Shown here: positions 40,707 through 49,775 of the stretch, one piece after another | Numbering within the stretch: the first letter of the stretch is position 1 | How the letters are laid out: each line of letters begins with the position of its first letter | DNA from: Bog-473 sp036268485 | GTDB lineage: Bacteria; Actinomycetota; Acidimicrobiia; Acidimicrobiales; RAAP-2 | DNA: 64,000 bases | NCBI GenBank assembly: GCA_036268485.1 | Contig: DATAUC010000038.1 | Span: 201,619 to 265,618 of the forward strand | Direction of reading: 5' to 3' | The notes under the pieces: generated by a model | Databases searched by the model: none | What the model saw: the letters and a program-made list of their open reading frames with translations, nothing else | What the model was told of the DNA's origin: nothing | Program-made: the position numbers and the translations under genes

Positions 40707-41900
40707 ATGACCAATCGGAAGAATCACGACCAGAAACATCGAGCGGGAGGACGCCGCACCATCGGACGGGGGTGGGCGATTCGGGCCGGCGCCATCGGCA
40801 TGACGCTCTTCGCCGTGCTCTTAGGCACGGTACAAGCGCCGACGGGTGCCGGGGCGCAAGCCACGACGGTTTCGCCGTTTGTGGCCCTCGACTCCACGTG
40901 GTCCAACGTGGTTGCCTCGGCCAACCAGGGAAAGTCCCCGTCGATCGCCTTCTACGGTGACTCAATCACGGCGGGCTACTTCGCGTCGAACCCGGGCACG
41001 ACTGACTTTGTGTCGGATTTCCGCACCTTTACGTCTGCCTACCAGGCGCCGGCATCAACCGGATGGGAATTCGCCAGTGCCTCACTTCCCGTCTACACCA
41101 AGGTCAGCGGAGGATGGAACATCATTCCGAACACCGACGCCGGCTTCATGGGCGACGGTGTCGGGTATGGGGCTGTCGGCACGTCCGGCTCCTACACGTT
41201 CGGCCCGGTGGAAGCCTCTTCATTCAATGTGATGCTCAACATCGCACCGGTAACTGGAGCATTCGGCTATCAGATCGACAAGGGTCCCGTTAAGTCAATC
41301 GGTGGTTCAGGGGCCAACGGCACAAAGGTGACCACGGTCTCGGCGGGCACGCCCGGGCTCCACACCATCACCTTCACGACGTCGACCGCCGGCCTGACCG
41401 GGCCCGCCCTGGTCGTGGGCGTGGAGCCGGTGTTGAATACCGGCTCGGTGGTCGTGACCCGGGGCGGGATTGGCGGGATGCAGTCCAGTGGGCCTGGAGC
41501 GGGTACTCCGAGCTTTGCCGGATACGAGGTAGCCGAGACACTGCCGGCGCCCACCATCTCCGTCTTCATATTTGGCAGCAACGACTGGTACGCCGGTACT
41601 CCGGTGGCCACCTTCCAAAACAATCTTGTCGGGATGGTGAACGCGGCGCGCGCAGCGGGGAGTTCCCCCGTGCTCATGGTGCCGCCGGCGCCTGAATACT
41701 CCACCGTGGCCACGTCGGTCGCACCCTTCACCTCCTACGAGAACGCCATCGTGGCCGTGGGGAACTCCATGAACGTACCGGTCATCAATCTGGCCCAAGA
41801 CCTGGGCCCGTGGAGTTCGACGTACATGGCCGATCCGTACCACCCGAACGACCTGGGTTACGAGTACCTCGCCGCCTACGTGTTCGTCGCTCTGAACTGA
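40707..41900 (+). CDS. Secreted SGNH/GDSL hydrolase
   Basis: 397 residues. A basic N-terminus and hydrophobic stretch (WAIRAGAIGMTLFAVLLGTV then AGAQA) form the signal peptide. Block I is IAFYGDSITAGYFAS, block III is FIFGSNDWYAG and block V is ADPYHPNDLGYEYLA, giving the complete Ser, Asn, Asp and His set. A beta-sandwich-like insert lies between blocks I and III (about residues 130-250). It may be an extracellular carbohydrate esterase that trims acyl groups from the exopolymer made by the neighbouring operon; this is inference from context. Confidence 0.87.
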   Translation: MTNRKNHDQKHRAGGRRTIGRGWAIRAGAIGMTLFAVLLGTVQAPTGAGAQATTVSPFVALDSTWSNVVASANQGKSPSIAFYGDSITAGYFASNPGTTDFVSDFRTFTSAYQAPASTGWEFASASLPVYTKVSGGWNIIPNTDAGFMGDGVGYGAVGTSGSYTFGPVEASSFNVMLNIAPVTGAFGYQIDKGPVKSIGGSGANGTKVTTVSAGTPGLHTITFTTSTAGLTGPALVVGVEPVLNTGSVVVTRGGIGGMQSSGPGAGTPSFAGYEVAETLPAPTISVFIFGSNDWYAGTPVATFQNNLVGMVNAARAAGSSPVLMVPPAPEYSTVATSVAPFTSYENAIVAVGNSMNVPVINLAQDLGPWSSTYMADPYHPNDLGYEYLAAYVFVALN

Positions 41901-41938
41901 CGGAGGGATCGTCCGACTGGGGAGTCATCGTTACCGGC

Positions 41939-43168
41939 TCACCCTGAGGCCTGCTTGGTCATCGGGGCGCACGGGGTCAACCAGTTGGTATCGAGCAGGA
42001 TCCGCCCCAGTGCGACCCAGGCATCGCCGTAGTAGGTGTGCCCCCGCCGGGACTGGGCGTCGGCCTGGGCCAGAAGCCGGGCCGAGGTGGCGGCATGTCC
42101 GGCCGAACGGGCGGCCGCGGCGGCGGCCACCAGCCCCACGGGGTTGACCAGGGTGGAGGTGGCCGACCCCGAGAGCGAATAGGACAGGCGGGCCCCGTTG
42201 CCGGCGGCGCCGGAGAGGGTGGGCCAGGCGCTGGCGGAGATGGCCTTTTCACCGGCCGTGCAGCCGGCGGCAAACCAGATCGGGACACGCTGCGCGTCCA
42301 GCCCGTAGGCCGGCGCGCCCGTGCCCGAGGCCGAGCCTTCGGGCTTGACGGCACCGGAGGCGTCAACGTCAACCCAGTTGGCCGGCAGGTGCGCACCGCT
42401 GCCTGAGATCACAGACTGCACCAGGGTCGTGGAGTCGGTGGCCAGTGTCGACCACTCGGCGTTGCCGGTGGCATTGCCCAGCGCGCCCATGGCCTCGGTG
42501 GAGAGATAGCTGGGGTCGACCACGGCCGGCGAACTGGTGGCCCAGGGACCGGCCACCAATTGGGGCTGGCCGGCAATGGTCACCGTCTCCTTGGCAAGCA
42601 CGGCCGAGGCCACCTTGAGCGCGGCGGCGCGATAAGCCGAGTCGTGAAACTTCTGGCTACCCAACAACAGTGCCCACGCCGTCTGGAGATCGGCGTCGGT
42701 GGCCGGCTGGGTGCCCACCACCTTTCCGTTGTTCCAGTGGTAGGCGAAGAGGGCGCTCGGCTCCTGCAGATTAGCGGCATCCCATTGCCAGACCTTGGCG
42801 AACGTCGCCTCGTCGCCGATCGCCGCGGCCAGAAGCATGGCGTAGCCCTGACCCTCACTCACGGTGTCGCTCCCCTGGTCCCGCCGCACGACGCGACCGT
42901 CCCCCGCCACGTATCGAGTAAGGAAGGCCTTGGCGTCGGCGTCGGCCTGCTTCAGCGCGCTCGTGCTCTCGTGAATGATCGGAGCGATCGGGGAACGGCC
43001 CCCCTCGAGGGAGAGGCCGGTGATTCCCGCCACGAAGACCAGGAGCAGCACAACGGCGGTCAGCATGCGACGAGTGGCCCCGCGGCGGTGCTCGGGTGGT
43101 CGCGGCGGCGGACGGAAACCGGAGCCGTCCGTCTCGGTCGGGAAGGGTTGGGTCAGGGTCGAGGTCAT
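41939..43168 (-). CDS. Glycoside hydrolase family 8 endoglucanase (BcsZ-like), membrane-anchored
   Basis: 409 residues. A Pro-rich cytosolic start is followed by one membrane helix (about 35-54), then the GH8 domain. The catalytic acid Glu105 is in SDTVSEGQGYAMLLAAAIGDEATF, and the second carboxylate is in ATDADLQTAWALLLG. The arrangement matches BcsZ, the glucanase encoded with bacterial cellulose synthases, which trims beta-1,4-glucan during export. Its ATG overlaps the TGA of the cellulose-synthase-like gene (ATGA), so the two are cotranslated. Confidence 0.9.
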   Translation of the reverse strand: MTSTLTQPFPTETDGSGFRPPPRPPEHRRGATRRMLTAVVLLLVFVAGITGLSLEGGRSPIAPIIHESTSALKQADADAKAFLTRYVAGDGRVVRRDQGSDTVSEGQGYAMLLAAAIGDEATFAKVWQWDAANLQEPSALFAYHWNNGKVVGTQPATDADLQTAWALLLGSQKFHDSAYRAAALKVASAVLAKETVTIAGQPQLVAGPWATSSPAVVDPSYLSTEAMGALGNATGNAEWSTLATDSTTLVQSVISGSGAHLPANWVDVDASGAVKPEGSASGTGAPAYGLDAQRVPIWFAAGCTAGEKAISASAWPTLSGAAGNGARLSYSLSGSATSTLVNPVGLVAAAAAARSAGHAATSARLLAQADAQSRRGHTYYGDAWVALGRILLDTNWLTPCAPMTKQASG

Positions 43169-44718
43169 GCGGCCACGCTTTCCATGTCAGTGCTCGCTTC
43201 GATCGCGGCGTCCTGGGATGCGGCCACGCGGCGGCGCCCAGCGAGGGCCGGCCAGGCGCCCACGAGCAGGACGGAGAGATGCAACAACGCGAAGGCGACG
43301 TTATTGAGCGTCGCTGCGGTGATGCTGCGATCCAGGGCGTACCCGGTGGATGCCAGCAGGAGGCCCATCATGACGAGGGCCGGGATCACGGTGGCCGGTT
43401 GGGCCCCGTCGGCACCGCGCTTGGCCGTCACGACGAAGCGACCCTTGCGCCGGGTGAGGACGAGCACGGTGGACAACACCTGAAGGGAGAAGTTGGCGAT
43501 GAGCAGCGCGAAGGCGTCGAAGGTGTAGGCGCCGGCTCCGGCGACAGCCACGGCGGCCAGGCTGACGCAGAAGTAGGGGGCGAAGTGCAGGAGGAACTGG
43601 TCGGCCGACGCACCGGCCAGGGGCTGGCTACCAAAGAAGATGCGGATGGCCGGCAGTGCCATGTAGAGGGCGAAGGTCCAACCGGACAGGAAGAACATGG
43701 AGGAGAGGAGGTACTGCTGACGCACCCGCCAGGGCAGCTCGGCCCGGATCACCTTGGGCAGGCCCGACAAGCAGCCGCGGGCCCACCGCTGCTGCTGACT
43801 GACGTACGACGCCATGTCCTCAGGTCCCAGACCCTGGGCCAGCACCTCGTTCACGTACACGGAGCGCCACCCCGCTTCGTGCAGCAGGATGCTGAGTTCG
43901 AAGTCCTCGGTGAGCGAGTCCTCGGGGAAGCCGCCGGCCGACTCGATGGCCTCCCGCCGGAACAGCACGTTGGTGCCGCAACAGAACATCGCATTCAGGC
44001 CGTCCTTGCCACGGGCGATCCCACCAAAGAACAGTGACTGCTGCGACCATGCCGCTTCGGCCAAGCGGGTCGACCCGGCATTGGCGTAGTACTGCGGCGT
44101 CTGCACGAACGCCATGTCGGGCTCCTGCATGTAGCCCAAGGTGGCTTCCAAGAAGCGTTCGTCGGGCACGTGGTCGCAGTCGAAGACCACCACGAACGGG
44201 GCGTCAGAGCGGGCCAGGGCGTGGTTCAGGTTGCCCGCCTTGGCCCCCGTGTTCACGCCGCGGCGCTCGTAGCGGGCGCCGTTGCGGTTGGCCAGCTCGG
44301 CCAGTTCGGGGCGTCCGGCATCATCGAGGAGGTGGACCGTCACGTGGGCGCCCCGCAGGCGCGTGGCAGCTTCCACTGTCGGGGTGACCACCCACAGTGG
44401 CTCGTTGTAGACGGGGATGAGTACGTCGACGCGGGGCAGGGGTCCGGACCAGGCCGGGGCCGCGGGGCGATCACGCCCGTGCCAGCACGTCCACCAGAAG
44501 CCGGCCGCCTGCACCAGGTTGAAGAGCTCGGCCGCCACCAGCAGACCGAACAGGATCGGGTTGCCCACCCGCGACGGCCGCAGCAACCAGTCGAAGTACC
44601 ACAGCGCCAACAGCCCGCTCAGGGGCAGCAGGAGGCGCAGCTTCCATTGCACGGCACGCCACTCGCCCGGGCCCTTCCAACGGGGCGGGGTGAGGCGTGG
44701 ATCGATTGGCGCGGTCAT
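43165..44718 (-). CDS. Cellulose-synthase-like GT2 glycosyltransferase
   Basis: 517 residues from the ATG at 44718, chosen for its ATGA overlap with the upstream stop. Two N-terminal helices precede the GT-A domain. The processive beta-glycan synthase residues are all present: Asp132-133 in LLDDAGRPE, DCD at 180-182, TED at 270-272 and QQQRW at 308-312, followed by about four helices that form the export channel. There is no C-terminal PilZ domain, so direct c-di-GMP activation as in BcsA is not expected. With the GH8 gene it indicates a cellulose-like or mixed beta-glucan. Confidence 0.9.
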   Translation of the reverse strand: MTAPIDPRLTPPRWKGPGEWRAVQWKLRLLLPLSGLLALWYFDWLLRPSRVGNPILFGLLVAAELFNLVQAAGFWWTCWHGRDRPAAPAWSGPLPRVDVLIPVYNEPLWVVTPTVEAATRLRGAHVTVHLLDDAGRPELAELANRNGARYERRGVNTGAKAGNLNHALARSDAPFVVVFDCDHVPDERFLEATLGYMQEPDMAFVQTPQYYANAGSTRLAEAAWSQQSLFFGGIARGKDGLNAMFCCGTNVLFRREAIESAGGFPEDSLTEDFELSILLHEAGWRSVYVNEVLAQGLGPEDMASYVSQQQRWARGCLSGLPKVIRAELPWRVRQQYLLSSMFFLSGWTFALYMALPAIRIFFGSQPLAGASADQFLLHFAPYFCVSLAAVAVAGAGAYTFDAFALLIANFSLQVLSTVLVLTRRKGRFVVTAKRGADGAQPATVIPALVMMGLLLASTGYALDRSITAATLNNVAFALLHLSVLLVGAWPALAGRRRVAASQDAAIEASTDMESVAA

Positions 44719-47477
44719 TGGAACTCCCATACCTCGACGTTGGGCAGGTCCCGGTGCAGGACCAGCTTCCCCTTGTCCGCCTTCCATGCCACCAATTCGT
44801 GCGACAGCGTGTCCGCATCAGCGACGCCGTTCATCAGGATGGGGCTGGCGATGATGAACACGTGGTGCGTGCGCCGGGCCGCCTTGATGGACGCCGAGGC
44901 GGCGGTGAGCGGGGTGAGCGTGATGTCGGGCGCGTAGTACTGCACGACCTCGCGCAGGTCCTGGGGGTCGTAGTACACGACATCGCCGGCCTGGGCCCGG
45001 CTGTTCACCAGGGCCAGGGCGCCCCGGAAGTCATAGGTGCGGGGATTGGCCCCGTTGTACTGCTGGTCCTCCAGCCCGAACACGAAGCTGCCGATGAGGA
45101 CGGTCCCGGCCAGTCCGATCGTCAGGGCGCGGCGAGGCACGGCCGTGACGAGGCGGGCGATCAGGATCGTGAGGACAGGAACTGCGGTGGAGAGATAGCG
45201 GATATCGAAGAGGTCGCGCTTGACCGTGCCCAGGGCGAACATGACGAGGCCCGGCCCGAGCACCGACGCCACCAGCAGGCTGGTGACCTTGGAGGGGCGT
45301 CGGCCCAGGAGCACGAGCGAGAACAGCATGCCGAGCGGCCACAGGGCAGCCAGGAACACCATGACCTCGGTCGAGTGGTACCCCCAGACGGCCCAGATCA
45401 CGTTGGCCAAGGCGGCGTAAATGTTGATGGCGTTCCCACCGACCGACGCCGCGCTGCCCACCTGTTGGGGCCCGCCGAATCCCTTGCCCGCTGTCTGGTT
45501 GACCATGAACTGCTGGTGGGCGAAGGGCACGAGAGGCAACAGGAAAACCACGATGACGCCGGCGCTGACGAGCCAGCCCAGCGCCAGCTGGCGCACCGGT
45601 TCGTGGCGGCGGTGACGGACCCAGATGACGGCCAGGAAGGCCAGCTGCTGCACCACGATCTGGAGCGCGCCGAAGTATTGGGTCCAGACCAGACCAATGC
45701 TGGCCGCGGCGTAGACGACCCAGGGCCAGCGCTCCCCGGCGCCACGCCGGACGATGCGCACCTGCGCCCACAGGGCGAGCACGCCGAACATCATGAGCAG
45801 CGAGTACATCCGGGCCTCTTGCGAATACCAGACCATGATCGGGGCCACCGAACCGGCGGCGGCGGCCATCAGGCCGGTTCGGCGGTCATAGGCCTCGCGA
45901 CCGAGCAGGTAGAGCAACGGGATGGTGACCACACCGGCCACGATGGAAGGCAGGCGGACGGCGAACTCGCTGGACCCGAAGACCCGGATGGTGGCCCACA
46001 ACACGCTGAAGTAGAGGGGCGGATGGACGTCGGTCGTGCGGAGGTTGGTGATCATGCCCCCGAACGACATGCGGGCTTGGTCGACGCTGGTCGCTTCATC
46101 GAGCCAGAGGCCGCGCGGGATCACCACGCGCACAGCGATGCCGACGGCCGCGGCAATCAGCACGCCGCGGGGCAACGTGCGCAGCCGGGCCCGGATGTCG
46201 ACCCTCTTGAGCTGAAGCAGTCGCTGCCGCACCGCGTCGGTCCGGGCTGTTTCGGCGGCGCCGAGCGTCACCGTCAGCGCAGTGACGGCGGCCACGGTCG
46301 ACAGGGCCACGGAACGGGTGCTGTGCCCGAAGGCCAAGATGAACGAGGTCTGGGCCACCACCGCCGCCGCCACCAACGCCAGTGAGGAGCGCCCGGCACC
46401 GGTGGCGCAGCGATGGGCCACCAGGACGCGGGTCACCCCGAGCAGGGCCATGGCCGCTACGTAGGGAACGACGATGCCCGCCACACCGCGGTAGCGGGCA
46501 CCGAAGAGCAGATCGATGAGGCCCCCCGGCGCGGCCGCCACCACCGTCACGATGGCGGCCCCGATCAGCGCCGTGATGGCCAGGGCCGGGGCCAACCCAC
46601 CCTTCTGGCCTCCGGCCGCCCGCGGCAGCAGCACCAACGGAACGGTCATGGTGGCGAAGGCAGACAGGCCGCCGAGAACGGAGATGACGGCGAACTGGCC
46701 GGCCTGGAAGGGCGCCAGCATCCGGTTGGCGATGAGCAGGTCCTGGTTCTGCACGATCACCAGGGCCAGGAAGGCCAGCGCGGTCCAGGTGGTGACGCGG
46801 CGCGTCCGCTGCACCTCGAGTGACTCGGCAACGGCGGGGCCGTTGGGGAGGGCGATGACCGCGGGCGTCGTTCGGGTCGAGGCCCACCAGCCACGACCTC
46901 GGGCCACTTCGAGCGCGGCGTATCCGGCCACGATGACGGCCAGGGCGCCGCCGACGGCACCCAGCATGAAGGTCAGGACCACCCCGATGAGGAGCCGGAT
47001 AGCGGGCTCGGCCACCAGGCTGGCGGCCAGTCGGGTGTAGCCGTTGACGCCGTAGAGACGGCCGCGCTCGAGGGGCAGGATGCCCAGCGCCGGGCCCGAG
47101 AGACCCAGCACGACCACCATGGCCACCGGCAGACGAAGAAGGGGGCCGATGAACGGGGCGCCAATGGCCAGGACAATGCCGGCAGCGACCCCGAGCTTCA
47201 GCAATACGGAACGGGCGCGGGCAATGTGGGCCGGACGTAACGAGGCCACGGCGCTGATGGCCGAGCCCGGCATGCTGAGGAGGAGGTACAGCGCCAGGAA
47301 GGATGTGAACTGGGCGAACGAGCCCGGCGCCAGGAGCCGGGCCGTGATGAGCGAGAACACCATGTTGCCCAATCCCGCCACCGCCTGGCTGGACGCCATG
47401 AAGGCCTGGTCGCGGTAGGGCGCCAGGGCCTCTGACCGCCGGCGCGGCGCCTCCTTCCTCCCTTCCAGAAGGGTCAT
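44715..47477 (-). CDS. Flippase-GT-C (GT39-like) fusion protein
   Basis: 920 residues. Residues 1-415 form a MOP-type flippase with about 12 helices (QAFMASSQAVAGLGNMVFS, VIVQNQDLLIANRMLAPFQAGQFAVIS). Residues 436-920 form a polyprenyl-phosphate-dependent GT-C transferase: WLDEATS at 458-464 with the catalytic-type Asp, DVHPPLYFSVLW at 483, VWYSQEARMYSLLM, then a C-terminal extracytoplasmic domain. One chain could flip a lipid-linked unit and then add or transfer a sugar outside. The start overlaps the stop of the pyruvyltransferase-like gene, and its stop overlaps the next gene, both by 4 bases. Confidence 0.87.
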   Translation of the reverse strand: MTLLEGRKEAPRRRSEALAPYRDQAFMASSQAVAGLGNMVFSLITARLLAPGSFAQFTSFLALYLLLSMPGSAISAVASLRPAHIARARSVLLKLGVAAGIVLAIGAPFIGPLLRLPVAMVVVLGLSGPALGILPLERGRLYGVNGYTRLAASLVAEPAIRLLIGVVLTFMLGAVGGALAVIVAGYAALEVARGRGWWASTRTTPAVIALPNGPAVAESLEVQRTRRVTTWTALAFLALVIVQNQDLLIANRMLAPFQAGQFAVISVLGGLSAFATMTVPLVLLPRAAGGQKGGLAPALAITALIGAAIVTVVAAAPGGLIDLLFGARYRGVAGIVVPYVAAMALLGVTRVLVAHRCATGAGRSSLALVAAAVVAQTSFILAFGHSTRSVALSTVAAVTALTVTLGAAETARTDAVRQRLLQLKRVDIRARLRTLPRGVLIAAAVGIAVRVVIPRGLWLDEATSVDQARMSFGGMITNLRTTDVHPPLYFSVLWATIRVFGSSEFAVRLPSIVAGVVTIPLLYLLGREAYDRRTGLMAAAAGSVAPIMVWYSQEARMYSLLMMFGVLALWAQVRIVRRGAGERWPWVVYAAASIGLVWTQYFGALQIVVQQLAFLAVIWVRHRRHEPVRQLALGWLVSAGVIVVFLLPLVPFAHQQFMVNQTAGKGFGGPQQVGSAASVGGNAINIYAALANVIWAVWGYHSTEVMVFLAALWPLGMLFSLVLLGRRPSKVTSLLVASVLGPGLVMFALGTVKRDLFDIRYLSTAVPVLTILIARLVTAVPRRALTIGLAGTVLIGSFVFGLEDQQYNGANPRTYDFRGALALVNSRAQAGDVVYYDPQDLREVVQYYAPDITLTPLTAASASIKAARRTHHVFIIASPILMNGVADADTLSHELVAWKADKGKLVLHRDLPNVEVWEFQ

Positions 47478-48607
47478 AGCGACTGGGGGGACGGGGTCAG
47501 GGGCAGGGCACCCAGGTGATCGGCCTCGTCGGACTCACCGCGCGACAGGAGGACCCGTAAGAGACGGAAGCCCTCTTCGGCCAATTCGATCTGCTCCTTG
47601 ATGACGGCGGGCGACGGGCCGGGGCCTTCGAGGGCGGCACAGATGTTGGCCACCAACTCCGCCGGCTCGGCATTCGGGGCCACCACGCGCTGGAAGAGAC
47701 GACCGCCCAGCGCCGCCAGCTTGGCTTCGTGGGCCACGGCCACCGCGGGAACACCGGCGGCGGCGGCGGCCAGCAATCCGTGAAAGCGGAAGGAGAGGAC
47801 GGCACCGACCCCGGACAAGGACTCGACGGCCTCCGACAAGCTGGCCGGCTGCTGCAGGACTTCGGTTGCGGGGCCCAGGCGACGAGCGATCGACTCAACT
47901 AGCTGAGTGTCGCCGGGACCATCATGGCGGCCACGTGTCTGCCACCCTTGGAGCTGCACGTGCACTCCCTGTGACGCCACCTCTTCCAGCGCCATCGTGA
48001 TGCGGTCGACCAGTGCGGACGTGGCTTCGGGCGGCACGGCGAGAAACGAGGGAATCACCCGGACGGAGGCATCCCGGCTGGCGCACGCCTGGGGGGCGCG
48101 CAGCAGCGTCCAGGCCGGATCAGCTCCGACCCGGAAGGGGCCCGACGCGCCGGCCCGCATGAGGCTCTGCGCCGATGCTTCGTCCCGCAGGATGAGGAGG
48201 TCGCTGCGGCGCACGATGAAGCGCGCCATGGCGCAGGCGCGAGCGTCGCCCAGGACGCCGGCGCCGACCCCGACCATGGCCACGGGCCTGCGGAGGGCCG
48301 AGGCGGCCGTCGCCAGCGCGGCCGAAGTGGCCAGCAAGCCGTGCGCGTGCCGGCCGGTACTGGGATGCAGGGTCTTGAAGATGGTGCCGCCACCCACGAT
48401 AACCGCATCGGCATGGAGCACGGCCCGACCGATGGCGCGGTGATTGATGGGAGCGACGGCGCGACAGGACAGGCGTTCGGCGGCTGCCGCGTCCGGGGTC
48501 GTCACCGTGAGTTCCCATTCCGGCAGCGCGGCGGCAAAGGCCTGCAGCAACGCGTCATCCCCGAGGTTTCCTTGGCCGAAGGCCCCGGCCACGAGTGCGG
48601 CTGGCAT
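47474..48607 (-). CDS. Polysaccharide pyruvyl transferase family protein (CsaB-like)
   Basis: 377 residues from the ATG at 48607 (a TTG precedes it), with a GAGGAGG site. The family start is seen as ALVAGAFGQGNLGDDALLQAF, then DAVIVGGGTIF, MVGVGAGVLG and VLSFRFHGLLAAAAAGVPAVAV. Members transfer pyruvate from phosphoenolpyruvate to sugar hydroxyls, making acidic ketals. In this operon it could decorate the exopolymer. The first 53 bases overlap the end of the GT4 gene. Confidence 0.88.
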   Translation of the reverse strand: MPAALVAGAFGQGNLGDDALLQAFAAALPEWELTVTTPDAAAAERLSCRAVAPINHRAIGRAVLHADAVIVGGGTIFKTLHPSTGRHAHGLLATSAALATAASALRRPVAMVGVGAGVLGDARACAMARFIVRRSDLLILRDEASAQSLMRAGASGPFRVGADPAWTLLRAPQACASRDASVRVIPSFLAVPPEATSALVDRITMALEEVASQGVHVQLQGWQTRGRHDGPGDTQLVESIARRLGPATEVLQQPASLSEAVESLSGVGAVLSFRFHGLLAAAAAGVPAVAVAHEAKLAALGGRLFQRVVAPNAEPAELVANICAALEGPGPSPAVIKEQIELAEEGFRLLRVLLSRGESDEADHLGALPLTPSPQSL

Positions 48608-49775
48608 CAATCACCTCCTCGTAGAGCGCGATGTGGAGGCGGGCTACCTCGCGCCAGCTGCGACCCCGGGCCAGGGTGCGGACATCGGCCGAGAGATCGT
48701 GGAGGGCGGACGCATCGTGGGCCAGCTGGCGCAACCGGTGAGCCAGACCCTGCGGTTCCAACGGCGCCACCAGCGAGTCGGGTGCATCGACGCATTGGGC
48801 CAGGGGGGGCGAGCACAGGACGGGCGTGCCGTAGGCCAAGGCGTGCGCGAAAGGCCCGCTGCTGGCGAAGGGCGCGGCGTACGGCAAGAGGAGCACGTCG
48901 GCGGCCCGGAAGACGTCCTTGACCTTGGCGTCGGGCACGTAGCCGACGAAGCGGGCCACATCACCGAAGCGGCGGCGCAGGTCCTCGGCATAAGGGTCCC
49001 GCCCGTGCAGGCGCGGGTGGGACCCGCCAGCCACCACAAGGTCGACCCGTTCGCCGGCCAGGGCGGCCGCCTGCAGCGCGACCTCGAAGCCCTTGTACGG
49101 CGCCAGGAAGCCGAAGCACAACGCGGTGAGCCGGTCCGGCCGGGCCCCGAAGGCTCTCTTGGCTCGGGCGATCTCGGGGGCGGCGGCGGCGGCAACGGCA
49201 TCGATGCCATGCGGCACCACCACGGCCTCGGGCATGACCTTGGTGAACGCCCGCTCGTGCACGATGGTGGTGGCCCCCAGCCGGCGCACCGATCCCTGCA
49301 CACCGGCCAGACCGGCCCGCGCCAGTTGGTGGGGCGCGTCGACCCGGTGGGTGACGGTGAACTGGTGATCCACCGTGGCCGGATCGACGACCTGGTGCAT
49401 GGTCACCACCGGCCCCTGATGGCGCATCCGGATGCCGGCCAGAGCGGGGATCACGCCCGGTATGGCGCTCGGTCCGCCGTACAGGAAGGTCTCGTGCTGG
49501 ACATGGACCAGCGGCGCCTGGCTGCGGCTGGCCCGACGGGCCGCCCTGGGCAGCGCGGTCGCACCACGGCGAAAGCCCCGTTCAATGGTGACGCCGCCGG
49601 CTCGCGACAGTGAAGGTTCGCCCTCAATCTCAGGGGCCACCACGCGTACCTCCATGCCTTCCTCGGTCAAAGCAGACGCCAGGCGCTCGGTGTAGACGGC
49701 CACCCCACTGGGGACGGCGGCCTCATCGGTTTGGCCGGGATACGGAGAAATCATGGCCACGTCGGGTTGCCTCAT
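48555..49775 (-). CDS. Glycosyltransferase family 4
   Basis: 406 residues. The GT-B fold is shown by VAMISPYPGQTDEAAVPSGVAVYTERLASAL at the N-terminus, LVHVQHETFLYGG, VVPHGIDAV, and the nucleotide-sugar-binding half with LCFGFLAPYKGFEVALQAA, RFVGYVPDAKVKDVFRAADVLLLPYA and FAHALAYGTPVL. The canonical second Glu of the EX7E motif is not evident at the usual place (APFASSGPFAHALAYG), so activity may be altered. ATGA overlap with the preceding GT2 gene. Confidence 0.88.
   Translation of the reverse strand: MRQPDVAMISPYPGQTDEAAVPSGVAVYTERLASALTEEGMEVRVVAPEIEGEPSLSRAGGVTIERGFRRGATALPRAARRASRSQAPLVHVQHETFLYGGPSAIPGVIPALAGIRMRHQGPVVTMHQVVDPATVDHQFTVTHRVDAPHQLARAGLAGVQGSVRRLGATTIVHERAFTKVMPEAVVVPHGIDAVAAAAAPEIARAKRAFGARPDRLTALCFGFLAPYKGFEVALQAAALAGERVDLVVAGGSHPRLHGRDPYAEDLRRRFGDVARFVGYVPDAKVKDVFRAADVLLLPYAAPFASSGPFAHALAYGTPVLCSPPLAQCVDAPDSLVAPLEPQGLAHRLRQLAHDASALHDLSADVRTLARGRSWREVARLHIALYEEVIDASRTRGRGLRPRKPRG

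Noticed and set aside
44697..46385. 562-codon plus-strand open frame opposite the flippase-GT fusion
   Set aside because: Its product is rich in His, Gln, Asp and Gly with no hydrophobic core, typical of the antisense of a membrane protein gene; the minus-strand frame has clear domains.
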